Shown piece by piece: positions 1 through 9,670 of a DNA stretch of 20,357 nt. The translations under genes were made by a program, and so were the position numbers. The DNA comes from Larix sibirica (Eukaryota > Streptophyta > Pinopsida > Pinales > Pinaceae): NCBI GenBank assembly GCA_004151065.3, contig NWUY0300024195.1, forward strand, positions 12,009 to 32,365, written 5' to 3'. The stretch's first letter is position 1; each line of letters begins with the position of its first letter. Under the pieces are notes generated by a model that did not search any database, was not told where the DNA came from, and saw nothing but the letters and a program-made list of their open reading frames with translations.

Positions 1-30
1 CATCATCATAATCATCATCATCATCATCAT
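1..30. repeat. ATC/CAT trinucleotide microsatellite
   Basis: The first 30 bases are a near-perfect CAT/ATC repeat with one interruption (cata-atc) near base 9-12. It begins at the window edge, so the full array may be longer. Directly visible; no function is implied. Confidence 0.9.
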
Positions 31-1006
31 ATATTTTGTATAGTTAATTTATAGTATTATATTATATATAGTTAATATATAGTATACAATATGTTAATAA
101 ATAAATAATATGCCAATATACTATGTAAAATCAATATATTAATATAATATAGTTATTATAGGTAATATATTAATATTAACAAATCAAAATAAAAATAAAG
201 AATAAGAACACAAACAATTAATTTGAGGAAAAATAAACAAAAAGAGGGAAAAAATTCATTTTTTTGAACCATGCTAGGCAAGGGCCCGTGGAAGAAGACT
301 TGGAACTGTATGAGGGCTATTGTTCCCACTATTAATTACCTAATCAACAATAGCATGAAGGCTACCTTGCGATTCATCTTGTGAGTATGATAATCTCTGT
401 TAAAACTACTGCTACATTTTTCAGTTTGTAAATGGTTTTCTTCAATATGAGGATTTTCTTTTATTTCAATTTATTTATTTTTCTACCCCAATTTGTCGTG
501 ATTATATGGGGGTTAGTTACGTCGTCAGGTTTTCTTCATGTTGCTTGGTTTTAAAAGGGTGGTCAAATATATTTGGTACTAATCAATAAAAAAAACATTG
601 TGGAGATTAATTTCAAGTTAAAATAGAAATTGAGGATTATGTGTTGAAGCACATTTCAGGTTTTTTTCTTTTGCGTATCCTGCGCAGACATTTTGCATTT
701 GTAGTCTTATTAGGGTTATGAGAGATCTGACAGTTAATCTATCTACTTGCTATATTATAAGCACGCAACCAATAGAGAGGGTGGCGAAGAAGAGGATAGA
801 ATTAGGCTGATAAGTGTTTTATGAGAGACCGAGGAAGCATTTCTGAGTTGTAAAGATCTCGAATAGATTTTACTTAATGAAATATCATGTTTTATGCCTC
901 TAGCATATAGATGAATATGTCTCTATGTGATTGCTTGTATTGTTGTCAACTCTTGTGGTTTGATTTTCTTCAATCTCTTGTTGCACATAATATTTCATCA
1001 ATCTTA
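31..1006. other. AT-rich non-coding stretch, no recognised gene
   Basis: Bases 31 to about 240 are strongly AT-rich, with TATA/TAATAT-type low-complexity runs. A 37-codon open stretch starts at the ATG at 271 and ends with TGA at 382-384. It is richer in G+C than its surroundings and contains several Trp and Lys codons, but I do not recognise it. The remainder (385-1006) has frequent stops in all frames. Part of it may be intron or upstream sequence of the exportin-4 relic that follows, because an earlier exon would be expected there, but I could not identify one. Confidence 0.5.
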
Positions 1007-1415
1007 ATGGCTACTGAACCCCGAAGTCAAAGAGCAATTTTTGAGATGGGTGCTGCAGTTATGAATTCTCTATTGAGGTTTCTACAAGTATATAAAAACC
1101 AGGTGCCTACTACTTGTACTTTGGTACTGTTCACATGCTTTAAAGATTTGATGGCTTTGGTTTAATTCAGAAGAGTACTAGTATGGTTCTCTTGACTGTT
1201 TTCCTTTTTGTTTCCTATGCGGGGTTTTCTATTACGAGTTGTTTAATAACACTTTCACTCTTTCCTTTTCAGTCTATGGTGGTATATGTATTGCTCAAGT
1301 TCATAGAGGACTAGGTTGATGGGAAGCTTCATTTTCGGAGGAAAAAATCACTGCAATTCTATTTAAATTTTGTGTACAACTTCTTCAAATTTACTCAGCA
1401 CATAACATTGGGAAG
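1007..1415 (+). pseudogene. XPO4: exportin-4 relic, two adjacent exons
   Basis: Exportin-4 is an importin-beta-family nuclear transport receptor. The first exon (about 1007-1102) reads ATEPRSQRAIFEMGAAVMN followed by LQVYKNQ, close to plant exportin-4 as I remember it (EPRTQKAIYEMG...EVYKHE). It stops at a GT donor at 1103. The next exon starts after TTTTCAG at 1273 in the same phase (SMVVYVLLKFIED) and ends with LLQIYSAHNIGK at 1415, again before GT. The intron is phase 0, which fits the protein alignment. Two lesions are visible: a Trp codon became TAG at 1312, and one base is missing near 1337-1340, so the exon changes frame. A possible further exon lies at 1905-1990 (NTEMKYRYETLL, weak resemblance to the following TEKYKDLRALLQ segment). 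No other exons were found, so this is a fragment and not a whole gene. Confidence 0.75.
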
Positions 1416-3240
1416 GTATATTACCATAGAAGCAATTTTTTTAATTTTTATTTTGTCTTTAGTAGTCAATATTGTCCTTTGAAACTTCTGAATGCCACAA
1501 TTTTTTAATTTGATATTAATACAACATGGAAATCTTTTACATTTCTCTTTTCCTCGAGTTCTTGGTCACATTAGATGTCAATTTATTTTCCAATATTCTG
1601 TATGCTACTATGTTGTCCCATGCCTTACCCCACACATGATGCCACTTGGACCTCAAATGTGCTTAGGTTTTATTGCAATCATAGCTGAAAATGTTTTAGT
1701 GAATACAAGTTTTAGTGGTAGGAAACTACATTACCCATTTAATACAACCACAAGAAGAAAATGTTAAATCAACTCTACTAATTGTTTGTTCTCAGTTAGG
1801 AATGAATGCACATTCAACCTCATCAATCTTTGAAGAGGATTATATTTTGCAATTGGAAGGGCAATTCTTGAGCATATATGGTTGCTGATAGAGAATCTAA
1901 GGTTCACGGCAACACTGAGATGAAATACAGATATGAGACACTCTTAAATGTTGTCTTCTGTCTGTATGATATAGAACTTCACAACACCCTTGGACCACTC
2001 TTGTTTAAAGCTTCTTTTATAGCTTTGACTCATTTCAGTCCCCACTATTATAACTATTATCAGCCTGGATTATCATTGGAACCTCCAAAATTATGAAGCA
2101 TAAGAACAAGAAGAATAATACAGGTCCAAACTTATCTTCCAATATCAGGTAATGGAGGTTAATACTAAATAGGGCCATGCATTTCTTTCTCTATGTGTTT
2201 AGATAAACTTCAGCTCTCCAGGTGAGGTGCTGATGAGAAAATTGAACTATCCATGATGTGCATGAGAGCCTTCATAGCTCATACACAATGATGTAATTAT
2301 CAGGGTTGTGCTCTACTGTTGTGCTAATAGGAGATTGTGTAGAAAGTCCTTATATAGGAGGCCAGGAAATTGGCAGTCTCGTGCCTTACCACGTGGCTCT
2401 ATCAACAAAACACTACCAATATGGATGACAATGCCAATTTTATAAGTGACACTTGGACTCCAACTGAGATAGAATATTTACAGTCCCCTAGAGGGGCATG
2501 GAACAAAAATGTATCTACTAAATCTGAAGGGATAGATGAACTATTGTATTAAAACCAATATTGCATCCTAAACTCCTGCTTGAAATTCTATATTGTCAAG
2601 GAATTTACCTGGAGAGGGAGATTGTCCATAAATGGCAAGATTAAATGTGGTAAAGGGATTTTAAGAAATCTTTATCGGGACATTAGAGGCATATACGATG
2701 TCAAAGGAAACTGATGAGAAAAGGAGAGTTATTATTTCGTCAACTTTTATTTGTGTTCATTTGTTCAATACAATATTAGTATTGTGTGGGTTTCAAACTT
2801 CTCTTTAAGGCTGTCCTGAATTGCTATATATTTTCATTTTGAAACATTTCTTTGCTTTAAATTTTTTGTTTTGAGGATTTATATTCATTGGCTATAGCAC
2901 AGATTTTAACATCTAATTCCCTTTGAAAATTTACCACCCAAGAAAGTAGATATAGTTGTTGCCTAACAGATACCTTTTTCCTGCCTAGAGAATCCTGTAG
3001 TGGTTGAGTTAAATAACATTACAATATCATGGATTTGGTTGAAGATTTAGTGCAGCGATCCAAGTCAAAACAACAACCATGTGCAACACTTGTTCGGCAA
3101 GAATACATATACATAATCCAATATCCATGCTAAAGATGAGAGGCATCGGAGGTTACCGAAACACATTAAACATTTGAGAACCACATGCCTTGTTGTGTAA
3201 CTACACTAGGTTGGTGAGTTAGCAAACTGCTCTTTGGATT
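1416..3240. other. non-coding or unrecognised spacer
   Basis: Bases 1416-1900 are T-rich and look like intron sequence after the exportin-4 exon; the open frames there (for example 1492-1767) show no family resemblance. An open stretch at 2370-2552 (with DTWTPTEIEYLQSPRGAW) has coding-like composition but I do not recognise it. From 2560 to 3240 I see no reading frame, RNA gene or repeat that can be supported. Confidence 0.45.
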
Positions 3241-4320
3241 TTGTTGCAATAATTAGATCGGTGACCACAAAATATCCACCCTTTGAACATCTCTATTTGC
3301 CTCAACCACGAAGTGAGCTCAGATCTTGTCACCGAGAGCTTCCATGACTGCCTTCAAAACCATAAACCCCAAGCCTTGAATGATGTCTACTATTTCAAGG
3401 AAAAGGCCCCACTCCTCACAAAGCATCTCTATAAGCAATTGTTGGAGCTGACTCCTATTCTCCACTATGATAGGGCAAGCCATGGTTTGACCACCCAATT
3501 CCACTATCCAACTTGCACCACTTTCCAGGTTACCTTTTGAAAGAAAACCACCATCCGTATCAAGCACCTTTGGCTCACCGCTCTATTTTAGTTTCTCAGC
3601 ATGCTTGGTGGCACTCTACAAGAATACCATGTGCTTAATGGTGCGTTCCAATAGAGCATCTATACTGCCCTTAATACCATTTGATACAATTTCTCTTAGC
3701 TCTCTAACTCGATCTTGAATCCGTTGTCCATCCTTCGGCCTTGATTTAGTACTCTCTCCAGGTTTAGCCCTTTTCCTATTCACTTTGTCTGACTCATCTT
3801 AATTTTTTGTTTGAGAAAACCCTAGATTCTCACACTTTGCATTATGACAAACTTCAACCCAGGAACTGGGCTGAAACTTTAAAGAAGAATCATGTAGTGA
3901 CCTTTTTACAGTTCTTTCTCCCTGGAAGTCATTTGTAAAAGAAGAATTTTGCAAATTTTTATATTTGCATCATTTCTGCTATGGGAATAGCTTACAAACC
4001 CATATTGCTTTTGCTCACAACCAATATTCAATGGTCTAGTTAAACAAGAATCAACCTTAACTGAGGCACTATGTATAGAAGGTGCATTACTTAGTTTTGA
4101 CACTGTATGTTGAGTTGACATATTGTCATATGTGCTCTAATTAACCAGTGCACAAGATTTTAGCTACTACAACATCTAGAAGATGTTCAGGTTTCTTCTC
4201 ATTAAAAAAAAACCCTCCCTGAAGACTCCTATCTATTATGGATAGATCATAGAGATTTGTTGGGCTAGCAGAAACTCCAAATGAATATTAAGAAGATAAA
4301 TTTGCACTACTGCCATCTCC
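3241..4320 (-). pseudogene. LHW: LONESOME HIGHWAY-like bHLH factor relic, C-terminal half
   Basis: LHW-type proteins are atypical bHLH transcription factors that act with TMO5-type partners in vascular development. Reading leftwards from about 4200 one sees PEHLLDVVVAKI (the conserved HLLDAVV motif), then SSWVEVCHNAKCENLG. At 3775-3600 comes the basic/HLH region: NRKRAKPGES, RPKDGQRIQDRVRELREIV, SIDALLERTIKHMVFL. The C-terminal domain follows (MACPIIVENR, IEMLCEEWGLFLEIVDIIQG, VVEANRDVQRVDILW). The order and spacing match the family as I know it. It is broken: where the family has Gln or Trp there are in-frame TAG (after MVFL), TAG (after EKLK), TGA (after GDKI) and TAA (after WSPI), plus frame changes upstream of 3800. 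The N-terminal half of the gene was not found. Upstream on the same strand lies the PPR relic. Confidence 0.85.
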
Positions 4321-4830
4321 CAGTGGAAAAACCATGTCATCCCAGACAACGTGGTCTTGTCAATTCCTACAAACAGGTCCTAAAACATTAAATATTTAAT
4401 TAGCTGCAAGTAGTGATATTGAACTATTTGAATTATCCTGCGTTTTCATTAGAGATTATAAGTACTTATCAAAGACATGAAATCCACTATAGCAATATTC
4501 ATCTATGACAAAAGGAAGCTCCCCAAACACAACCTCTTAAACCTTAGAGCTTTCCCTCAATGATAATAGATTGCCAACCATACTATCCTGGAAAAGAGAA
4601 GAAGATATATCCTTTGTTATGATCTCTTTGTCCTAGGGCTGAAGTCCTATTCCATGTGCTGGAGACATTGAGAAGCCAATCCCTTTGGAAGGTACAATAT
4701 CATTCTTTACTGCTTCTAGAAAATTCTCAAGTTGCCCTGATGTGTTGCACCATGAAGCACTGGATGTATGGCACTGCCTAGTCTTTCCCTTGCTCATGGT
4801 TACACGAATTCTATATTCATGTAGTAGCTA
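4321..4830 (-). pseudogene. possible upstream part of the LHW-like relic
   Basis: On the - strand, reading down from about 4800, a mostly open frame gives SKGKTRQCHTSSASWCNTSG, then LENFLEAVKNDIVPSKG and, after one TAG, SSSLFQDSMVGNLLSLRESS. Its composition (Ser-rich, acidic) and its place immediately upstream of the HLLDVVV motif fit the poorly conserved middle of an LHW-like protein. I cannot match it to a conserved block, so it could also belong to another captured fragment. Stops are present. Confidence 0.35.
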
Positions 4831-5040
4831 CCAGAATCAACCACTCTTCTGCTATGCTATCCCTTATCCTTTCAACTCCTCCATATGCTCTATCACCTAC
4901 TCTTCAATGTCAAAAAAACCAACTCTGATATCTCACCTATTGATCTACTATTTGAGAACAAATGAAAGAACACTTATAGGCCTATATACCCGTGTTTTAA
5001 TCACAAATCCCCTTTTCATTTGGACTGATCCACTTTACTG

Positions 5041-5366
5041 AGCATGAACGATTTCTGGGCACGTTCCGAGCATAACCTGCAATCGTGTCATTCAAAGTGA
5101 CCACTTTCTCACAGGAATTATTTCAAACACTTTGGGTGCATCATATATTCTTCCACACTTAGCATACATATCTACAAGTGCGTTTCCCATAAAGACATGG
5201 AACTTAAACCCAGTTTTAATATGTTATTGTGAACCACCTTCCCTAAAACAATGTCTAGCAAATGGACACATACTTGAAGAATAATGGCAAATGTAAATTG
5301 ATCGGGCTGACCTCCGGCTCATTGCATTTCCACAAAATGTATGAAGGCATCCTGGCAAAACGCGTG
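5041..5366 (-). pseudogene. PLS-type pentatricopeptide repeat (PPR) protein fragment
   Basis: PPR proteins of this class bind organelle RNA and often take part in C-to-U editing. Reading leftwards: DAFIHFVEMQ, TGA (family: Arg), AGGQPDQFTFAIILQVC, then GNALVDMYAKCGRIYDAPKVF, then VVTLNDTIAGYARN. These are the L, S and P motif signatures in their normal order (FVEMQ..G..PD.FTF..VL.AC; VGNALVDMYAKCG.I.DA.KVF; VVTWN.MIAGYA.NG). Frame changes occur near 5225 (just before the KTGFKFHVFMGNAL segment) and near 5100 (before VVTLND), and the usual Trp of VVTWN is Leu. Only about three repeat units remain, and neither end of the gene is present. On its upstream side it runs directly into the RCC1 relic. 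Confidence 0.8.
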
Positions 5367-6480
5367 ATTCCATTAGTTGTGGTGTGGTTATACACTTAGA
5401 GCCTTGGCCACCATACTCAGAGTCCCCAATGGAGTCTTTACGAAATACATACACCCGACCCATATCACTTATAAGAATTGTTCAACCTGCCCCTGCAGTG
5501 GCTTGAATTATTCTAATGCCCGGAAGTGACCTGCAGAGAGATGGAAACATGATTGTCAAATTTATATAATTATTTAATGCTAAATGTTGCAAATAGTCCA
5601 AATACAACGGAAACCATAATTTACCCAAAGATAAGATAAAAGGTACGCAAGATCAAGTAGCTAAAATTGTTTGAGTTCACAAAATGATAGGCAGGGTTCC
5701 CTATTGTTAGGCAGGGCTTTTTAATGTGTGCAAATCAATGATCGTATAGAATTTGTAATCATGACCACTCACTCGTAATCTATCACATTGATCAACTCTT
5801 CATGGCTAGTGATTAGCAATAGCTCCCAAAAGCAAGTACACCAAATCCACTTCATAAATCCTCGGGTATGTACCTCATTAACCTTGGTCGTCATTCTTCT
5901 TCTTGTGTCCCATGACCTAGCTTCCTAGAACTGTTAGATCCAAATGAATAAATAGCCCTAGTCTTTGTTACCACAATAATATGACGAGGGCCAACAATGG
6001 CTTGACACTTTTCATGCCTGAAGCATACATCGCTAGCCTTAAAAAATCATAATAACAACTTCCACGAACCTCCACATATTTTTTTCAAGCTCTCTCTTTC
6101 TTGTTTTATCATTGGTTTAAATATAGATCTTCTTTGGCACATATCCAATGTTGCAAGTTCAACAATAGACAAATCAAAATCAGGGGAAAGTGCAGGTTGC
6201 CTAAAAAACAAACATGTAGCCCGCAATACAAGATTGATTCAAAGCCATAATAACATTGCAATCATTAAAAATACTAGAAAGGGATCAAATATCATGTTCT
6301 AATACTTGCCTCAAGGCTTGCAAGATCTTGTGGATCCAAATCACATTCAATAAGCACATGTAAAACAATTGAGGGGTTAACAACTAGCGAGAACTCCCCA
6401 AGGGTTAGATTTTCAAAGCAGTTGTGTTGCTGGCGCTGAAAACTTTGTGGATGCATTACAACAACAAGAGATTGTTTGGT
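5366..6480 (-). pseudogene. RCC1-repeat family protein relic, first three exons
   Basis: RCC1 repeats build a seven-bladed propeller; this plant subfamily starts with a short helical N-terminal segment. Exon 1 (6480-6310) reads VVVMHPQSFQRQQ, ENLTLGEFSLVVNPSIVLHV, ECDLDPQDLASLE. Exon 2 (6200-5874) reads ELATLDMCQRRSIFKPM, CGGSWKLLL, then the first RCC1 blade AIYSFGSNSSRKLGHGTQEEE. Exon 3 (5530 to about 5366) reads PGIRIIQATAGAG, GRVYVFRKDSIGDSEYGGQG, TTPQLMES. Exon junctions keep the protein in register. Intron 1 begins with GC (GAG then GCAAGT) and ends TTTTTTAG; intron 2 begins GTACAT and ends CTCTGCAG. Lesions: a deletion after ATCTF that shifts the frame, TGA after KLLL, TGA after QEEE (family Trp) and TGA after TAGAG (family Arg). 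The remaining propeller is absent; the reading switches to PPR sequence. Confidence 0.85.
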
Positions 6481-6500
6481 GATTCCATGGTACTGTATAG

Positions 6501-6524
6501 ATGGAGCCTATGAAAGGGCTCCAT
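6501..6524. repeat. short inverted repeat (8-base arms)
   Basis: ATGGAGCC and GGCTCCAT flank an 8-base spacer. It lies just upstream of the first recognised RCC1 exon. A hairpin of this size arises easily by chance, and I assign no role. Confidence 0.4.
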
Positions 6525-7290
6525 TCATTATAGTGTTCATGGGCACTGCAAACAACGGAGCCCTTTTCTTTAAAAAAAGGACAAATATATCAAATGCAAT
6601 CAATAATAAAGAAAGATTTTTGAGGGATTGAAGAATCATTTCAACCCACATAGGTAAATGATGAAAATTTGAGGGCCTCACAAGAACATAGCTCACAAGT
6701 ACATTGTAGCACCAACACACTCTTCTAGCAGGGAATAATAAGATAATTGATTATGCAAATGGAGAATCCAAATTCTACTCATTTTATGATTAGATAGTGA
6801 CAGACCCATGGAAAAACATATAAAAACAGATAAGTTCAAATTATTCAAGTAAAACAATAACACAAAATGACATATTTCAAAACCAATAAATGGGCGACTA
6901 AGACAGGATAAAATAAAAAAAAAATGGTATAAATTTGAAAGATGATGAGAAATTTTCTCGTCATTGTAAAAGCATGAGCCATAGTTTTCTGAGAGTGATG
7001 AAGAAGGCGAATCTAAGGTCAAGCCTGGCTTCTCACAATAGAACTGGCTTCCTCATTCTCTTTTGTTTATGCCATAATATATATGCCATCCTTATTATTC
7101 TCTCTCTCTCCCAATGGTGTGTGCAACTGATTTCGTCTCCGTTTTCTAAACATAAACAGTCATCCAAAGCTAAACGAAATGAAATTGTTCCTCCAAATCT
7201 AAACGAAATTGTGTCGAGTTACCAACCCTCTACATCCCCACCCAAAAATAGTTTAAGTCATGGTATGATTTTTTTTAATTATAAAATAGT
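6525..7290. other. no recognised gene
   Basis: This stretch is AT-rich, with a pyrimidine-rich CT run near 7100. Open frames exist on both strands (6935-7366 on +, 6693-7022 on -), but both are rich in Leu, Ile, Phe, Ser and Asn, as expected from AT-rich non-coding DNA, and resemble no family I know. Its position upstream of the RCC1 relic means it could hold that gene's former 5' region. Confidence 0.4.
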
Positions 7291-7839
7291 AATATTGTAC
7301 AATCCAATTTTAATAGGGTATTTAAGGATGTTTAATACATTTTTTATTAAAAACAAAAATCATTAAGTCAAAATTACAATTTCAACAAAAATTTTCTCAC
7401 CAGATTTTGGTGATGGGGAGTTATAGTTCCACCTAGTTCATAGGAATGTTTACCATAAAACTTTGTCATTAAAGAGTTTGATTAATTTTAAAATTACTCA
7501 ATCATCAAAACTTAGAAATTTCTCAAAATGAATATTCGAGCAATCTATAATAGCAAGTGTCTCACATTTTTGTTTTCCGATTTTCGAGGGTTATGCATTG
7601 GGAATATCTTTGGGAAGCACTACGATATATTGTTATTCACCCTGAGAGTGCATTATAACTTATAAGCACTTTAGATTGTGAAATCAGGCCATTGTTCTGT
7701 AGATTTGATGACAACATGCAACATTAAGTCCCTCTCTATGCACACCCTCAAGGTTGGGCTGTGAATAAAATTGATGCAGTTGGGGGCTTCTCAAATATGA
7801 CATACAACTACCAAAATACTTGTCCCGATGCAAAGAATG
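7291..7839. other. flank upstream of the 5' LTR, unrecognised
   Basis: The flank is mostly AT-rich. Directly before the LTR is an open stretch of about 37 codons (7728-7839) with YAHPQGWAVNKIDAVGGF and NYQNTCPDAKN. It is cut by the LTR start at 7840 and could be the edge of a gene fragment into which the element inserted. A faint likeness to a Cys-containing secreted-protein segment is too weak to name. The same flank precedes the second 5' LTR. Confidence 0.4.
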
Positions 7840-8488
7840 TGTTAGAGTAAATAACCCTCCTAGAGCATGTTCTCATGAGTCTAGTGGGACAAACCACACT
7901 CAAATCCACCTTCTGAGTCAACCATGAGTCAAAACCCTACATTTGGGGTGCCTTCCTTGATTTGAGGGCACATTCCCTGGTTTGGGGGAGTTTCACCCTG
8001 ATTTAAGGAGGAGTTCAGTTAGAACTAGACTTGCTCCACTAATTTGGTTATAATTGAACGCCTAACTGACCCATGACACTCATTAGCGCCCTAGTTAGGT
8101 TAGTAGTACCCTTGTTGAGTGATTTTAGGGACTTGCATGCTCCACTTCAGTTAAATTAAGTGATCAATGAGTCCCTCAATCAGTTAAACTCAGTCTATGT
8201 GAGTTGCATGTCTAACTAAGGTTATCTACTCTTAGTTAAGCCTGACTAGCCTTTTTAGCATAGCGTGGGCAATTCGAATGGACTTCTATCCTAACTCGAA
8301 TTGCCTCTTTGTAAATTGTAACCTTCTCCAGTCATTTTGGTACAGTGAAATATATCATTGTTCTTTCTTCTCTTCTAAGTTTATTGTGTAAAAATTTATG
8401 TTATTCAATTATTTCGTAATTGTTAATGCTTGATTTGATATTCACTATATATCTTTTTAGCTTATGCAACTAGATCTGTGTATGCTCA
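7840..8488 (+). mobile_element. 5' LTR of Copia element A
   Basis: It starts TGTTAGAGTAAATA, the same start that follows the polypurine tract at 19157, which fixes the left boundary. The right end is placed at a CA near 8488, with an uncertainty of about 10 bases, because the primer-binding site starts at 8498. The length is then about 650 bases. The first approximately 330 bases align to the truncated 3' LTR at 19157-19487 with roughly 12% differences by eye. T-rich and TATA-like stretches near 8350-8460 are candidate promoter and RNA-start regions, but no element can be fixed. Confidence 0.85.
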
Positions 8489-8497
8489 GACCTTATA

Positions 8498-8509
8498 TAG
8501 TATCAAAGC
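8498..8509 (+). other. primer-binding site, initiator Met tRNA type
   Basis: TAGTATCAAAGC differs at two positions (both G to A) from TGGTATCAGAGC, which pairs with the 3' end of plant initiator methionine tRNA and is the usual Copia primer site. It lies just inside the LTR, as expected. Confidence 0.8.
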
Positions 8510-8567
8510 ATAGCGGGTGCTAAACTAGCTAGTGTGCTAGTGTTGTTTATCAAGCTTTTGCAGGTTG

Positions 8568-8780
8568 AGAAGGGATTTTGCATCCATCAAGGAGGCTTTT
8601 TCAGCAAATAAAGAAGGCTTTTGCAGCCACCAAGAAGACTCTTTTGTAGCCACTAAAGAAGGCTTTTGTAGCCACCATTATTCCAAACTAAAGAAGGCTT
8701 TTTTGGTGCCACCAAAGAAGTGTCTTTTTGTAGCCATCAAGGAAGGTTTTGCAGCCATCAAAACGGTTTGTGTAGCCATG
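8568..8780 (+). repeat. leader minisatellite, about nine units of 21-25 bases
   Basis: Units follow the pattern AAGAAGGCTTTTGTAGCCAC, with starts near 8568, 8590, 8611, 8632, 8655, 8690, 8714, 8739 and 8760; a 13-base insertion precedes the sixth. In one frame they encode a degenerate KEGFCSH-type peptide repeat. The last unit ends in AGCCATGG, which supplies the gag start codon. The array sits between the primer site and gag. An identical array is at 14446-14658. Confidence 0.85.
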
Positions 8781-9670
8781 GATCTACTTCTAATCAGCTA
8801 CTAGCCTCCTTCAATTACTTTGAATGGAAGTCAAGAGTGGAGATGCCCTTAAGAATTAAGGGGTTGTACCGGATCACCATGGGAAACGAGATGGAACCAA
8901 TGTCTCTTGTTGAAAACTCCAAGTATCTTAAACAGATGGATGAAGCACATGGGCTGCTATGTTATTATGTGTCTCTTGAATTGCTTTACCATTTTCAAGC
9001 CAAGAAGACTCCCAATGAGATATGGACCACTTTTTAAAAACTATTTGGTACACAAGATGAGATCAGGGGTCATGTTTTGGAGGTAGAGTTAAAGAATTTA
9101 AGGATGAGTGAATTCGACTACGTGCAAGAATTCTTTACAAAGTTCAAATTTATCCTCTTGCGCCTCAAGATGTGTAGCATTAATAAAGAGGACACTCAAA
9201 TAGTACTTCCTATCCTTTCTCAGTTGGGTCATGAATTCAACACTTTTGTTTCATCATTTCACTCTACTACATTAGCATTTGAAGCATCTTTCACCGTGCC
9301 TTCTTTAGATGTCTTTGTTGCCCCTCTTATTCAAGAGCATGATAATATTTCTTAGATGGGCCTACAAAGGTCCTAAAATGTTCATGCCCTTGCAACAAAT
9401 GAGGACAAGAAGAAAGATAGTAAGTACAAGTCTTCATACAAAGGCAAAAATGAGCAAAAGTCCAAATTCTCTTATGACAATACCACCTCCAAAGAAGGGA
9501 ATACTGAGGAGGAGCGTCCTTTGTGTCCCTACTATGGAAAGGGACCTCACAAAGAAGAAAATTATAGGTATAAGAATTTTTATGTAGAAAATAAAGACAA
9601 AGTATGCAAGCCAAGGTCTCCTCCTGAAACGGGATATGCGCTTGTAGCAATTTCATCTTCAAAATTAGCC
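8778..9670 (+). pseudogene. Copia gag relic, copy A
   Basis: Gag forms the particle that packages element RNA. The start is taken at the ATG at 8778 (context GCCATGG). The conserved N-terminus (STSNQLLASFNYFEWKSRVE) lies one frame away, so a single base is missing just after the start. Then come the UBN2-type gag segments KQMDEAHGLLCYYVS, TPNEIWTTF and RMSEFDYVQEFFTKFKFILL. A basic Lys/Ser stretch precedes a zinc knuckle at 9524-9565. The knuckle reads C-P-Y-Y-G-K-G-P-H-K-E-E-N-Y: the first Cys and the His are kept, but both other Cys positions are Tyr. In-frame stops lie near 9035 (TAA), 9353 (TAG) and 9371 (TAA). Downstream protease is in the same frame, as in a single Copia polyprotein. 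Confidence 0.85.

Noticed and set aside
1273-1415. An initial thought that LLQIYSAHNIGK belonged to a PI3K-like kinase (ATR)
   Set aside because: The preceding exon and the phase-0 junction fit exportin-4 over both exons, and I could not place the motif in ATR.
1492-1767. 91-codon open frame after the exportin-4 exon
   Set aside because: It lies where an intron is expected, is T-rich and shows no exportin resemblance.
1-7290. Helitron or MULE termini around the gene-fragment mosaic
   Set aside because: I looked for a TC start, a hairpin with CTRR end, and long inverted repeats and saw no convincing pair; capture stays a hypothesis.
6935-7366. 143-codon open frame, the longest in the window
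   Set aside because: Composition is that of AT-rich random sequence, there is no family motif, and it runs across 7291, the start of the duplicated block.
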